This document shows positions 1-10,600 of a stretch of 64,000 nucleotides of DNA, piece by piece; position 1 is the first letter of the stretch; each line of letters starts with the position of its first letter. Source of the DNA: Vibrio tapetis subsp. tapetis (GTDB taxonomy: Bacteria; Pseudomonadota; Gammaproteobacteria; Enterobacterales; Vibrionaceae); assembly GCF_900233005.1 (NCBI RefSeq), contig NZ_LT960611.1, forward strand, positions 2,108,001 through 2,172,000. The letters are read 5' to 3'. The notes under the pieces are model-generated. The model saw nothing but the letters and a program-made list of their open reading frames with translations. It did not search any database and was not told the origin of the DNA. The position numbers and the translations under genes are program-made.

Positions 1-2
1 TT

Positions 3-3000
3 GGTGTCGTTTCAATGACCCAATTTGAACTGATGACCCAAGCTGGCTTTAAAGCCGATATGTTTGCTGGCCATAGCTTTGGTGAGCTAAGTGCATTGTG
101 CGCATCAGGTGTTATCTCTCAACAAGATTACTACAAGCTAGCGTTTGCTCGAGGCAATGCCATGGCTCAAAAGCCTGCTGAAGGCGACAGCGGTACCATG
201 TACGCTGTGATTTTGGATGCGAAAGAACTGGCTACCGTTGAAAAATGCGTCGCTTCATTTGAAGGCGTTAGCATCGCTAACTACAACGCGCCAACTCAGC
301 TTGTAATTGCAGGCCCAACGGTTGAAGCACAACAAGCAGCAAAAGCACTCACAGAGCAAGGCTTCAAAGCGATTCCACTGCCTGTTTCTGGTGCCTTCCA
401 CACACCACTTGTGGCACACGCGCAAAAACCATTTGCAGCCGCCATTGATAAAGCAAGCTTTACCAAGTCAGCTCTACCGCTTTATTCAAACGCAACGGGT
501 GACGTTTACCCACAAGATGGCAAAGCCATTAAGAAAGCGTTTAAGCAACACATGCTTCAGTCAGTGCACTTTAGCGAGCAACTAGAAGCGATGTACCAAG
601 CGGGTGCTCGTGTATTTGTAGAGTTTGGTCCAAAGAATATCCTACAAAAACTGGTCGAAAAAACACTCACAGATAAATCTGAAGAGCTATGCACCATCAG
701 CATCAACCCAAGCCCTAAAGGCGATAGTGACGTACAATTGCGGTTAGCTGCCGTTCAATTAGCGGTTGTGGGTGTATCTCTTACTGAGGTTGACCCGTAC
801 CAAGCAGAAATCGCACCGCCTGCACCTAGCTCTCCGATGAACATCAAGCTGCACGCAACGAACTACATCAGCCCTGCAACTCGTAAGAAAATGGCCGCTT
901 CACTTGAAAACGGTACCGTCACATCGAAAACAGAAATCGTTGAAGTAGAAAAAGTGGTTGAAAAGATAGTGGAAAAAGAAGTGATCAAAACTGAAATTCG
1001 CGAAGTGCCTGTTGAGGTAGCGCCTGCTGCAAATAACGCACCCGTGACACAAGCTGTTCAAGCTGCGACTCAAACCGTTGCACCCGCACAACCGGCGACA
1101 TCAGCCGTTTCTTCAAGCGATGCATCAATCAATGCCTTCTTTGCTGCACAGCAGCAAGCAGCGCAAGTGCATGAGCAATTCCTAGCGATCCCAACTCAAT
1201 ACGGCGATACCTTCGCAGCCCTGATGACAGAGCAAGCGAAAATGGCGGCGGCTGGCATGGCTATTCCAGAAAGCCTGCAACGTTCAATGGAGCTTTTCCA
1301 CCAGCACCAAGCTGAGACACTAAAAGCACATGCAACGTACTTGAACATACAAGCAAGCAGCAACAATTCTGCACTTTCGGCTTTGGGCTCTACTCCGGTC
1401 TCTTCTGCTGCTATCGTTAACACCGCAGTTGCAACGCCAGCACAAGTAGCAGCACCCGTACAAATCGCAGCACCAGTGGCAACTCAAACTATCGCACCTG
1501 TTGCAGCGCCAGTATCCACTCCGGCACAAGTGCCTGCACCAACTCCAGTGGCTAAAGCTACCGTTACAAAAGCAGCTGTGACAAAAGCACCTGTCGTAAA
1601 AGCACCGGCTGTTCAAGCACAAGCGGCTGCCGTTGCAAAACCACAAGTTGTGCCAACCCCGGTTGCAGCGCCTGTTGCTAACGCACTAAACCCAGAAAAA
1701 GTGATGCTAGAAGTGGTTGCTGAGAAAACCGGCTACCCGACTGAGATGCTTGATCTAGAAATGGACATGGAAGCAGACTTAGGCATTGACTCTATCAAGC
1801 GTGTTGAAATTCTTGGTACGGTTCAAGACGAGCTACCAAACTTGCCTGAACTGAACCCGGAAGATCTGGCAGAGTGTCGTACTCTGGCTGAAATTGTTAG
1901 TTACATGAACAGCAAAATGCCTGCTGCTGCATCAGATTCTGGAGTTCAAGCATCAGCGCCAGCTCAAACAGGTGGCTTAGAAGCAAGTGCAGTACAAGCG
2001 ACCATGCTTGAAGTAGTCGCAGACAAAACTGGCTACCCAACTGAAATGCTTGATCTAGAAATGGACATGGAAGCAGACCTAGGCATCGACTCTATCAAAC
2101 GTGTTGAAATTTTAGGTACCGTTCAAGACCAACTGCCTACACTTCCAGAGTTAAACCCTGAAGATCTAGCAGAATGTCGCACGCTAGGCGAAATTGTTGA
2201 CTACATGAACAGCAAACTGCCTGCAGCAAACACGGCACCCGCTGTTACGGCAGCTCCAGTTCAAGCTGGCGGTTTAAACGCAAGCGAAGTACAAGTAACC
2301 ATGCTTGAAGTCGTTGCAGAAAAAACGGGCTACCCAACTGAAATGCTAGAACTGAGCATGGACATGGAAGCAGACCTAGGTATCGACTCTATCAAACGTG
2401 TTGAAATTCTAGGTACGGTTCAAGACCAACTGCCTACGCTGCCAGAGCTTAATCCAGAAGATTTAGCGGAATGTCGTACTCTTGGCGAAATCGTTGATTA
2501 CATGAACAGCAAATTGCCAGCTCAAAGTGCAGCAGCTGTTGTTGCTCCAACGGTTTCACAAGCTCCTACTCAAACTGGCGGCTTAAGCGCGAGTGAAGTA
2601 CAAGCGACCATGCTTGCAGTCGTAGCAGACAAAACCGGCTACCCAACTGAAATGCTGGAACTGAGCATGGATATGGAAGCAGACCTAGGTATCGACTCTA
2701 TCAAACGTGTTGAAATCTTAGGTACGGTTCAAGACCAACTGCCTACCCTGCCAGAGCTTAACCCTGAAGATTTGGCCGAGTGTCGTACGCTGGGTGAAAT
2801 CGTTGACTACATGAACAGCAAATTGCCTGCTCAAAGTGCTTCTGTAGAAGCCGCTCCTGCTGCACAAGCAAATGGTCTAAACGCAGACGAAGTTCAAGCG
2901 ACAATGCTAAACGTTGTTGCAGATAAAACGGGCTACCCAACAGAAATGCTTGACCTAAGCATGGACATGGAAGCAGACCTAGGCATCGACTCTATCAAAC

Positions 3001-5690
3001 GCGTTGAAATCTTGGGTACCGTTCAGGACCAACTGCCAACGCTACCTGAGTTGAACCCAGATGATCTAGCAGAATGCCGTACACTGGGTGAAATCGTCAC
3101 TTACATGCAAAGCAAACTCGCTGCGCCACAAGCCGTTGCACCTGTTGCCCAAGTTCAAACTGCAGCACCAGCAACAACGCCAGCAAGCGAGCTTCCACCA
3201 CACAACGAGGTAGCGCTAAAAAAGCTACCAGCGGTAGATAAACTCAGCGACAGCTTTGCAAAAGACGCGTGTGTCGTGATCACAGATGATGGTCACAACG
3301 CAGGTGTACTAGCAGAGAAGCTGACCGCTAACGGCGTACACGTTGCCGTAGTGAAAACATCTTTGTCTACCGCATCTCCTTTAAACAGCGAAATCAAAAG
3401 CTACAACCTAACATCGGTTGATGATGCTGGTATTAGCGCTGTGATTAAGGAAATCGAAGCAAAGAAAACCATTGGTGGCTTTATCCACCTGCAACCGCAA
3501 TCTACTGCGTCGCACAATGGTTTCGTACTGCTAGACGATGAAGCAAAAAATAGCCTAGACGTTGCGTTCTTATTTGCGAAGCACTTACATCAGCAACTGA
3601 ACAAAACGGAAACAAAAGGCCGCCATAACTTCTTTACGGTAAGCCGTATCGATGGTGGCTTTGGTTACCTAGATAACCAATTACTTGCAAAAGCAGAGCT
3701 CAACCAAGCGGCACTAGGTGGCCTGACCAAAACATTGAGCCACGAGTGGCAAAACGTGTTCTGTCGCGCTATTGATGTTGCGCCAAGTGTTGATGCACGT
3801 CATCTAGCCGAAGCGATTACCGCAGAGCTATTTGATGTTAATACAGCAGCGGTTGAAATCGGCATTACTGATGCAGATTCAGCAGAATCAGGTCGTAGCA
3901 CGTTGATTGCAGTTGAAGCAGGCCAAGCAGTCACAAAAAACGCAGCCGCACAACTGACTAAGACTGACAAAGTGTTGGTGACTGGCGGCGCGAAAGGCGT
4001 AACGTTTGAATGTGCGTTGTCACTGGCAAAGCAGTGTCAGTCTCACTTCATTCTTGCAGGTCGCAGTAAACTCACTGAACTTGCTGACCTACCAAGTTGG
4101 GCACAAGGCAAGCAAGCTTCTGAACTTAAGCCTGCGGCGATCAAACACATCCAAGCGAGCGGTGAGAAACCAACACCGAAAGCGGTTGATGCGTTAATTT
4201 GGCCAGTACTGAGCAGCTTAGAGATCAACGCATCTCTGAACGCCTTTACCAAAGTTGGTGCGAGCGCAGAATACATCAGCTTAGATGTTTCTAACGGTGA
4301 GTCTGTTGCCAATACCCTAGATAAAATTGACGGCATTACGGGCCTTATCCACGGCGCAGGTGTACTTGCAGACAAACACATCCACGATAAAACCTTGGAT
4401 GAGCTGAACATGGTTTACGGCACGAAAGTCGGTGGCCTTAAAGCCGTCCTTAACGCGCTAGATAATAGCCAACTTAAGTTACTCGCCATGTTCTCATCAG
4501 CGGCAGGCTTCTATGGTAATACCGGCCAAAGTGACTACGCGATGTCTAACGATATTTTGAACAAGGCAGCGCTGCAGTTCTCGGCGCGTCACCCTCAAGC
4601 TAAAGTAATGAGCTTTAACTGGGGTCCTTGGGACGGCGGCATGGTTAACCCTGCTCTGAAGAAAATGTTCACCGAACGTGGTGTGTACGTCATTCCTCTT
4701 CAAGCCGGATCTGACTTATTTAGCGGCCAACTAACCAGCGAAACGGGTATCCAACTACTGGTTGGTACGAGCATGCAAGGTAAGGAAGACGCTGTAAAAA
4801 AGCCTAATGCGGAGTCTGTGCTGTTAGCAAAGAGTCCGCGTAAATCAAGCGTTACTATCACACGTGATCTGGACATTAAGGCCATGCCTTTTGTTCAAGA
4901 TCACCGTATCGCCGGCAACCCTGTGTTGCCGACGGTATGTGCGATTCAATGGATGAGAGAAGCGGCACAACAATGGCTAGGAACACAAGTGAATGTTCTT
5001 AACTACAAGTTGCTTAAAGGCGTGATCTTTGAAAATGACGACGTGCAAACGCTGGAACTTACTCTAAGCCAAGATGCAAAAGCACAAGGTCAGTTTAAAG
5101 CCTTGATTAACTGTGGTGGCCGACCTCAATATCAAGCAACACTGGTTGTTGATGCCCTGCCACAAGGTGATACCAAACCAATGGCTATTAGCACTCAAGC
5201 GCCTGTAACAACGGCTCAAGAGCTCTATAGCAACGGCACGCTTTTTCACGGGCCAAGACTGCAAGGCATTAAAGCAATCACTCGCTTTGATGACCAAGGT
5301 CTGGCTGCAACTTGTCAGCTACCGACAGTCGCTGATAACGAGTGTGGCGCGTTTACACCAACACTGTATGTCGGTGGCAATCAACCGTTCGCGGAAGACT
5401 GCTTGCTGCAAGCCATGCTGGTATGGGCAAGATTAAAGTACGGCGCGGCAAGCCTGCCTTCGGCGATTGGTGAGTGTTACTCATACCAACCGCTAGCAAC
5501 AGGTGAGCAAGGTTGGATTGAGCTTAAGGTCATCAAGAGCACTGCTCGTTCATTACAAGCTGATGTCACGCTTTATCATCAAGATGGGCGTATCAGTGCC
5601 GTAATGAAAGGCGCAAAGATCACCATCAGTAAAAGCCTGAACGCCGCATTTTTGCCTGCCGATGAAGCACAAAAGGAGCCATTGTCATAG
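3..5690 (+). CDS. pfaA: Polyunsaturated fatty acid synthase subunit PfaA (5' end outside window)
   Basis: Large multidomain subunit of the PfaABCD polyketide-type synthase that builds EPA/DHA-class fatty acids from malonyl-CoA. The reading frame is open from base 3, so the ketosynthase and the start of the acyltransferase lie upstream of the window. Visible in order: the malonyl-CoA acyltransferase with GHSFGE (Ser codon 75-77); an Ala/Pro/Gln-rich linker at about 1020-1680; five near-identical acyl carrier domains, each with the phosphopantetheine motif LGIDS; a ketoreductase with the nucleotide motif VTGGAKGV (about 3978) and an SSAAGFYG...SDYAMSN catalytic region (about 4495-4545); and a C-terminal hotdog/dehydratase-like domain with DHRIAGNPVLPT (about 4900). 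The TAG stop overlaps the first base of pfaB, which points to translational coupling. The Photobacterium PfaA also has five carrier domains, from family knowledge. Confidence 0.97.
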   Translation, partial: GVVSMTQFELMTQAGFKADMFAGHSFGELSALCASGVISQQDYYKLAFARGNAMAQKPAEGDSGTMYAVILDAKELATVEKCVASFEGVSIANYNAPTQLVIAGPTVEAQQAAKALTEQGFKAIPLPVSGAFHTPLVAHAQKPFAAAIDKASFTKSALPLYSNATGDVYPQDGKAIKKAFKQHMLQSVHFSEQLEAMYQAGARVFVEFGPKNILQKLVEKTLTDKSEELCTISINPSPKGDSDVQLRLAAVQLAVVGVSLTEVDPYQAEIAPPAPSSPMNIKLHATNYISPATRKKMAASLENGTVTSKTEIVEVEKVVEKIVEKEVIKTEIREVPVEVAPAANNAPVTQAVQAATQTVAPAQPATSAVSSSDASINAFFAAQQQAAQVHEQFLAIPTQYGDTFAALMTEQAKMAAAGMAIPESLQRSMELFHQHQAETLKAHATYLNIQASSNNSALSALGSTPVSSAAIVNTAVATPAQVAAPVQIAAPVATQTIAPVAAPVSTPAQVPAPTPVAKATVTKAAVTKAPVVKAPAVQAQAAAVAKPQVVPTPVAAPVANALNPEKVMLEVVAEKTGYPTEMLDLEMDMEADLGIDSIKRVEILGTVQDELPNLPELNPEDLAECRTLAEIVSYMNSKMPAAASDSGVQASAPAQTGGLEASAVQATMLEVVADKTGYPTEMLDLEMDMEADLGIDSIKRVEILGTVQDQLPTLPELNPEDLAECRTLGEIVDYMNSKLPAANTAPAVTAAPVQAGGLNASEVQVTMLEVVAEKTGYPTEMLELSMDMEADLGIDSIKRVEILGTVQDQLPTLPELNPEDLAECRTLGEIVDYMNSKLPAQSAAAVVAPTVSQAPTQTGGLSASEVQATMLAVVADKTGYPTEMLELSMDMEADLGIDSIKRVEILGTVQDQLPTLPELNPEDLAECRTLGEIVDYMNSKLPAQSASVEAAPAAQANGLNADEVQATMLNVVADKTGYPTEMLDLSMDMEADLGIDSIKRVEILGTVQDQLPTLPELNPDDLAECRTLGEIVTYMQSKLAAPQAVAPVAQVQTAAPATTPASELPPHNEVALKKLPAVDKLSDSFAKDACVVITDDGHNAGVLAEKLTANGVHVAVVKTSLSTASPLNSEIKSYNLTSVDDAGISAVIKEIEAKKTIGGFIHLQPQSTASHNGFVLLDDEAKNSLDVAFLFAKHLHQQLNKTETKGRHNFFTVSRIDGGFGYLDNQLLAKAELNQAALGGLTKTLSHEWQNVFCRAIDVAPSVDARHLAEAITAELFDVNTAAVEIGITDADSAESGRSTLIAVEAGQAVTKNAAAQLTKTDKVLVTGGAKGVTFECALSLAKQCQSHFILAGRSKLTELADLPSWAQGKQASELKPAAIKHIQASGEKPTPKAVDALIWPVLSSLEINASLNAFTKVGASAEYISLDVSNGESVANTLDKIDGITGLIHGAGVLADKHIHDKTLDELNMVYGTKVGGLKAVLNALDNSQLKLLAMFSSAAGFYGNTGQSDYAMSNDILNKAALQFSARHPQAKVMSFNWGPWDGGMVNPALKKMFTERGVYVIPLQAGSDLFSGQLTSETGIQLLVGTSMQGKEDAVKKPNAESVLLAKSPRKSSVTITRDLDIKAMPFVQDHRIAGNPVLPTVCAIQWMREAAQQWLGTQVNVLNYKLLKGVIFENDDVQTLELTLSQDAKAQGQFKALINCGGRPQYQATLVVDALPQGDTKPMAISTQAPVTTAQELYSNGTLFHGPRLQGIKAITRFDDQGLAATCQLPTVADNECGAFTPTLYVGGNQPFAEDCLLQAMLVWARLKYGAASLPSAIGECYSYQPLATGEQGWIELKVIKSTARSLQADVTLYHQDGRISAVMKGAKITISKSLNAAFLPADEAQKEPLS
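1690..3125 (+). repeat. Five tandem acyl carrier domains within pfaA
   Basis: Five consecutive carrier modules of about 300 bp. The phosphopantetheine serine codons are at 1791, 2091, 2388, 2697 and 2991, a spacing of 300, 297, 309 and 294 bp. The core around MDMEADLGIDSIKRVEILG is identical in all five copies, and the DNA is nearly so. The linkers between them (Ala/Pro/Gln-rich, often with QTGGL or NGL before the next module) differ. In this family carrier-domain number affects product yield, and near-identical copies allow gain or loss by recombination. Confidence 0.95.
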
Positions 5691-7675
5691 TGATGGACTC
5701 AACAAATAAAGCGATGCCATTGCGCATCGCTCTTTTGGCTAATTCCACTATCTCAGACGACGGTAATGTTAAATGCATTACCGTCGCTGACGATTTTGCC
5801 CATAGCCTAAAAACAGCGATTCTAGCGATAGAGCAAGGCCAAACTGTTCAGTTAGTGGGGCAAACTTCTGACCAAGGTCATTTGATTCTAATGGCAGGGT
5901 TAAAAGCGGCGCAAAACCACGTACATCCACATGCTTATTTATCCGGTATGGCGGACTCAGCTGAACTTGCTTTAAGCCAATCACGTCGTCGTGCCTCTGA
6001 TGTAAGTTGTCAACATAACCATCAAGACATCAGTGCCCAACAGCAATTTGATTCGTTCTTATTGATGGTTGAAGCCATTGCTGGTCGCACTTATTCTTCC
6101 GATGAAGAGCAAAGTCATTATTGGTTTACCGAGCCAAATCAAGCTCGCGTTGCAAGCCTGACGTTTACTGGCACTCAAACGACTAGCATGATCCTCACTC
6201 AAGCGACGGGGCTAAAAAATGCTCGGTCTATCTTAGATGCATCACGCCTAATGTTTGTCGTTTTAGCTCAAGATAATTCATCTTTAGCAACAAAACTCGA
6301 CCAGTTAGACCAGCAAATAGACCAATGTTCTAGCGAGCATGATCTACTTCGCCTAATGCGTAGCAACCTTGCAACGTACCAATACGAATCTACCGCCAAC
6401 GTAAAAATGCCAACGGCCGTTTTACAAGCCGCTTCAAAGCAAGCATTGACACAAGAAATTCAGGCGATGATGCAAGCACTAGATAAAGCGTTTGCAGAAG
6501 ACCATCACTATAAAACGCCTGCGGGTAGCTGCTTTGTTGCGGCGCCATATAGCCGAGGCAGCGTGGCTTTTGTTTACCCAGGCGTTGGCACTGTTTACCC
6601 GAATATGCTGGCTGAAATGCATCACTATTTTCCTGAACTTTACGCTCGACTAGAACGTGAAGGTAACTTGAAACAAATGCTGCAAGCAGACAAAACCTAC
6701 CCAGTTAACGCAGATTCCAAAACAGAAATGTCTCTTGGTGAAATGGCGATTGCAGGTGTCGGCACCAGTTATTTGTTCACGCGTTTGTTGTGCGATGAGT
6801 TTCAAGTCACACCAAATTATGCCCTAGGTTACTCCAAAGGCGAGGCCTCAATGTGGGTAAGCTTAGGCGTATGGCAAAACCCTCATGCGTTAATTGAGCA
6901 AACCAAAACCAGCCCAATATTCACCAGCGCTATTTCTGGAGAGTTAACGGCGGTGCGCCAAGAGTGGCAACTTAAACAAGGCGAAACCATTAAATGGAAC
7001 AGCTTTGTTGTGCGTTGTAGCAAGCAAGAAATTGAAGCGTTACTTCCTGCGTACCCTCGCGCATACCTTGCGATTATCCAAGGTGATACCTGTGTGCTAG
7101 CAGGTTGTGAAGAATCGTGTCGTGCTCTGCTTAAAGCACTTGGTAAACGCGGCATTGCTGCTAATCGTGTTACGGCGATGCACACCACACCCGCGTTAAC
7201 TCAACATGCACAAGTTAACGAGTTTTACACTCAACCACTTTGCGACACTTTGCCAAACAATATTGGCTTTATCAGTGCTGCCTGTTTAGTCAATGAAAGC
7301 CAAAGCGTATTGATTAACCCAGACAGCCAAAGTATCGCCAGCTCAATTGCGGATACGTTCTGCTCAACACTGGACTTTACTTCTCTTATTCGTGCTGCCC
7401 GCGAACAAGGCGCTAAGTTATTTGTTGAAGTGGGAGCCGATCGCCAAACCGCGACATTGATCGACAAGATCAACCGTACTGATAGCGCTACCGATTGCAG
7501 TTGCATTGTTACCAACGCTAAAGGCGGTGAAGACATTGTTCACCTCATTAAGTGCTTAGGCCAATTGATCACTCATCAAATACCGCTGTCTGTTGCCCCT
7601 CTGATCGAAAGATTAGATCAACGCATCGCGTTGGCAGCCGACACAACCAACTTAAAACAAGGGGAACCAGTGTGA
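5690..7675 (+). CDS. pfaB: Polyunsaturated fatty acid synthase subunit PfaB (acyltransferase)
   Basis: Acyltransferase-type subunit of the PUFA synthase; in this family PfaB influences which final product (EPA or DHA) is made. 661 residues. The N-terminal half (about residues 1-270) is poorly conserved and KS-like in register. The C-terminal acyltransferase contains GYSKGE with the likely nucleophile Ser382, plus FVYPGVG about 100 residues earlier. The start is either GTG at 5690, overlapping the pfaA stop by one base (TAGTG), or ATG at 5693. The ribosome site AGGAG at 5674-5678 fits either. The end overlaps the pfaC GTG start (GTGA), so pfaA, pfaB and pfaC look translationally coupled. Confidence 0.93.
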   Translation: MMDSTNKAMPLRIALLANSTISDDGNVKCITVADDFAHSLKTAILAIEQGQTVQLVGQTSDQGHLILMAGLKAAQNHVHPHAYLSGMADSAELALSQSRRRASDVSCQHNHQDISAQQQFDSFLLMVEAIAGRTYSSDEEQSHYWFTEPNQARVASLTFTGTQTTSMILTQATGLKNARSILDASRLMFVVLAQDNSSLATKLDQLDQQIDQCSSEHDLLRLMRSNLATYQYESTANVKMPTAVLQAASKQALTQEIQAMMQALDKAFAEDHHYKTPAGSCFVAAPYSRGSVAFVYPGVGTVYPNMLAEMHHYFPELYARLEREGNLKQMLQADKTYPVNADSKTEMSLGEMAIAGVGTSYLFTRLLCDEFQVTPNYALGYSKGEASMWVSLGVWQNPHALIEQTKTSPIFTSAISGELTAVRQEWQLKQGETIKWNSFVVRCSKQEIEALLPAYPRAYLAIIQGDTCVLAGCEESCRALLKALGKRGIAANRVTAMHTTPALTQHAQVNEFYTQPLCDTLPNNIGFISAACLVNESQSVLINPDSQSIASSIADTFCSTLDFTSLIRAAREQGAKLFVEVGADRQTATLIDKINRTDSATDCSCIVTNAKGGEDIVHLIKCLGQLITHQIPLSVAPLIERLDQRIALAADTTNLKQGEPV

Positions 7676-10600
7676 GTTCTCAACATCACGATGACAACAA
7701 GGCTTCAGGCCACGCGAATAAAACCGTTGGCAAAATCGCCATTGTCGGTTTAGCCAATCAATACCCTGATGCCGACACGCCAAACGACTTTTGGCAAAAC
7801 CTGATCAACAAAAAAGATTCTCGTAGTACGCTAACTAACGAGAAACTTGGTGCGAATACCGAAGCTTACCAAGGCACGCAAGGTCAGTCTGATCGCTTTT
7901 ACTGTGACCAAGGTGGCTACATCAAAGACTTTAACTTTGATGCAAACGGCTACAAAGTCCCTGCTGAGCAATTTTCTGGCCTAGACGACAGCTTTTTATG
8001 GGCACTGGATACCAGCCGTAAAGCACTGCTCGATGCTGGCATCAATTTAGATGCAGACATATTAGCGCGCACGGGTGTGATCATGGGGGCTTTGTCTTTC
8101 CCGACCACCGCCTCTAACGATCTGTTCTTGCCGATTTACCACTCCGTGGTAGAAAAAGCATTGCAAACCAAGCTAGGTAACTCAAGTTTTCAGCTAAACC
8201 CATCCAATGGAAATGTCGGCCCGTTGAACCCAAGTAATGGTTCAGCGGCGCACAACGCATCGAAAGTGGTGGCAGAGGCGTTAGGACTTGGCAATGCACA
8301 ACTTAGCCTAGACGCAGCGTGTGCAAGTTCGGTTTATTCCTTAAAACTAGCCTGTGATTACCTTAATACTGGCAAAGCAGACATGATGCTAGCAGGTGCC
8401 GTATCTGGTGCTGACCCATTCTTTATTAACATGGGTTTTTCCATCTTCCACGCTTACCCAGACCACGGTGTTTCTGCTCCGTTTGACAGCAACAGTAAAG
8501 GTCTGTTTGCGGGTGAAGGCGCTGGCGTACTCGTACTTAAGCGCTTAGACGATGCCGAGCGAGATGGTGATCAGATTTACGCTGTAGTCAGTGGTATTGG
8601 TCTTTCTAACGATGGCCGTGGCCAGTTTGTTTTAAGCCCAAATAGCAAAGGCCAAGTGCAAGCATTTGAGCGTGCATACCAAGCGTCTGATTTAACCCCA
8701 GACAGCATTGAAGTCATCGAGTGTCATGCGACAGGCACACCACTTGGTGACAAGGTAGAACTGACTTCAATGGAACAGTTCTTCCAGCACAAACTCAATG
8801 ACAGCCAAGTGCCGTTAATTGGCTCCGCTAAATCCAACTTAGGCCATCTATTGACCGCTGCTGGCATGCCGGGAATCATGAAAATGATCTTCGCCATGAA
8901 GCAAGGCGTACTGCCGCCAAGTATCAATTTAGAAACACCGCTTTCATCGCCAAACAATATGTTTGGTGCCCATACCTTGCCAACCCAAGTGCAAGCATGG
9001 CCAGATAAAGCAGGTAATGAACAACGTCGTGCTGGTGTCTCGGTCTTTGGTTTTGGTGGTTGTAATGCGCACCTGTTATTGGAAGCGTATTCAGCGCCAT
9101 CTAATCAACAGCCTGCGAATAAGACGCTTCACTCACAAGCTAATCGTTCGTTAGATGTGGTTGGCATAGCGTCTCACTTTGGATCACTAAGCTCGATTAA
9201 TGCCCTAAGTGACGCAATAAAAACCAACACAACCGCGTTTGGTGCGTTACCTGAAAAACGCTGGAAAGGCTTAGATAAGCACCCAGAATTATTAGCGAAC
9301 TTTGGTTTAGATACCGTGCCACATGGTGCTTACATCGACCAATTTGAGCTGGATTTCTTGCGCTTTAAAGTGCCCCCAAATGAAGATGACCGCCTGATCT
9401 CTCAACAGCTACTGCTGATGAAAGTGGCAGATGAAGCAATCCGCGATGCTAAGTTAGAAGCGGGGCAAAAAGTTGCGGTGCTGGTTGCGATGGAAACCGA
9501 ATTGGAAATGCACCAATTCCGTGGCCGTGTAAACCTGCATACCCAACTTGCAGACAGCTTGAACAACATGGGGATTGCTCTTAACCAAGAGGAATATCAA
9601 GCTCTTGAAACGATTGCCATGGACAGCGTACTAGACGCGGCCAAGCTCAATCAGTACACCAGTTTCATTGGCAACATTATGGCGTCTCGTATTTCGTCAT
9701 TATGGGACTTCAATGGACCAGCATTCACCATTTCAGCAGCCGAGCAATCTGTTGCTCGTTGTATTGATGTCGCTGAAAACTTGATGAGCCAAGAATCACT
9801 TGATGCTGTGGTTATCGCAGCTGTTGATTTAAGCGGCAGTGCTGAACAAGTGATCTTGAAAAACAGTGTCACTCCCGTTGCAAACACAGCGCAAGACGCT
9901 GGTTGGCATGTGGGTGAAGGCGCTGGTGCGATGGTCTTCGTTGACAGTCAATTAGTTAATAATAACCAAAGCTATGGTCAACTAAAATCACTGGCGTTTG
10001 GCAATGTAAACGGCAGCCACATCACAACCGATACCCTACTGACTTCAGCGGGCCTAAATGCTAACGACATTCAGCTTATCGAGCGTAACCAAGCACCTGA
10101 AAGTGCCAACCTGACCGTTAATATTCCACTGCCACAATCGCGTGCCACTCAAGCAAACCTACGCTTGGGTCACAGCTTTGCTGCATCTGGAATGGCGAGC
10201 ATACTGCATGGCTTAATAGAGCTCTCGCAAGTGAGTGCTCAAGCAAATGGTACAGACAAACACGCGGTGATTGCCAACATCAGTGAGAACCAGTGTTCTC
10301 AACTGTTGTTTGGCCAAAGCGAATCGCAAACACGTGCCCTTCAAGATCGCTTAGCGGTGCCATTAGCATCAGACACTAAACGCCAGTTGATCAAGCAAGT
10401 GACGTTAGGTGGCCGTGATATCTACCAACACATTGTAGATTCGCCACTGGCAGCACAAGCACAAATTCAACAAAAGGCCGTCAACAAGCAGCCAACGCAT
10501 CAAGCAGCAAAAGTAAGCCGCCAAGTGGTAGCACCATTTGCTCAAACTCATGCATCCCCTACTTATGAATCCCAAGCCGAGAAGACACCTCTTCAGGCTT

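Noticed and set aside
900..1646. Long minus-strand open frames opposite the pfaA linker
   Set aside because: They arise from the Ala/Gln/Pro-rich codon pattern of pfaA, have low-complexity Cys/Arg-rich translations and lack ribosome sites.
7552..7671. Forty-codon N-terminal extension of PfaC
   Set aside because: It lies within pfaB in another frame; GTG 7672 has a ribosome site and the usual coupled overlap.
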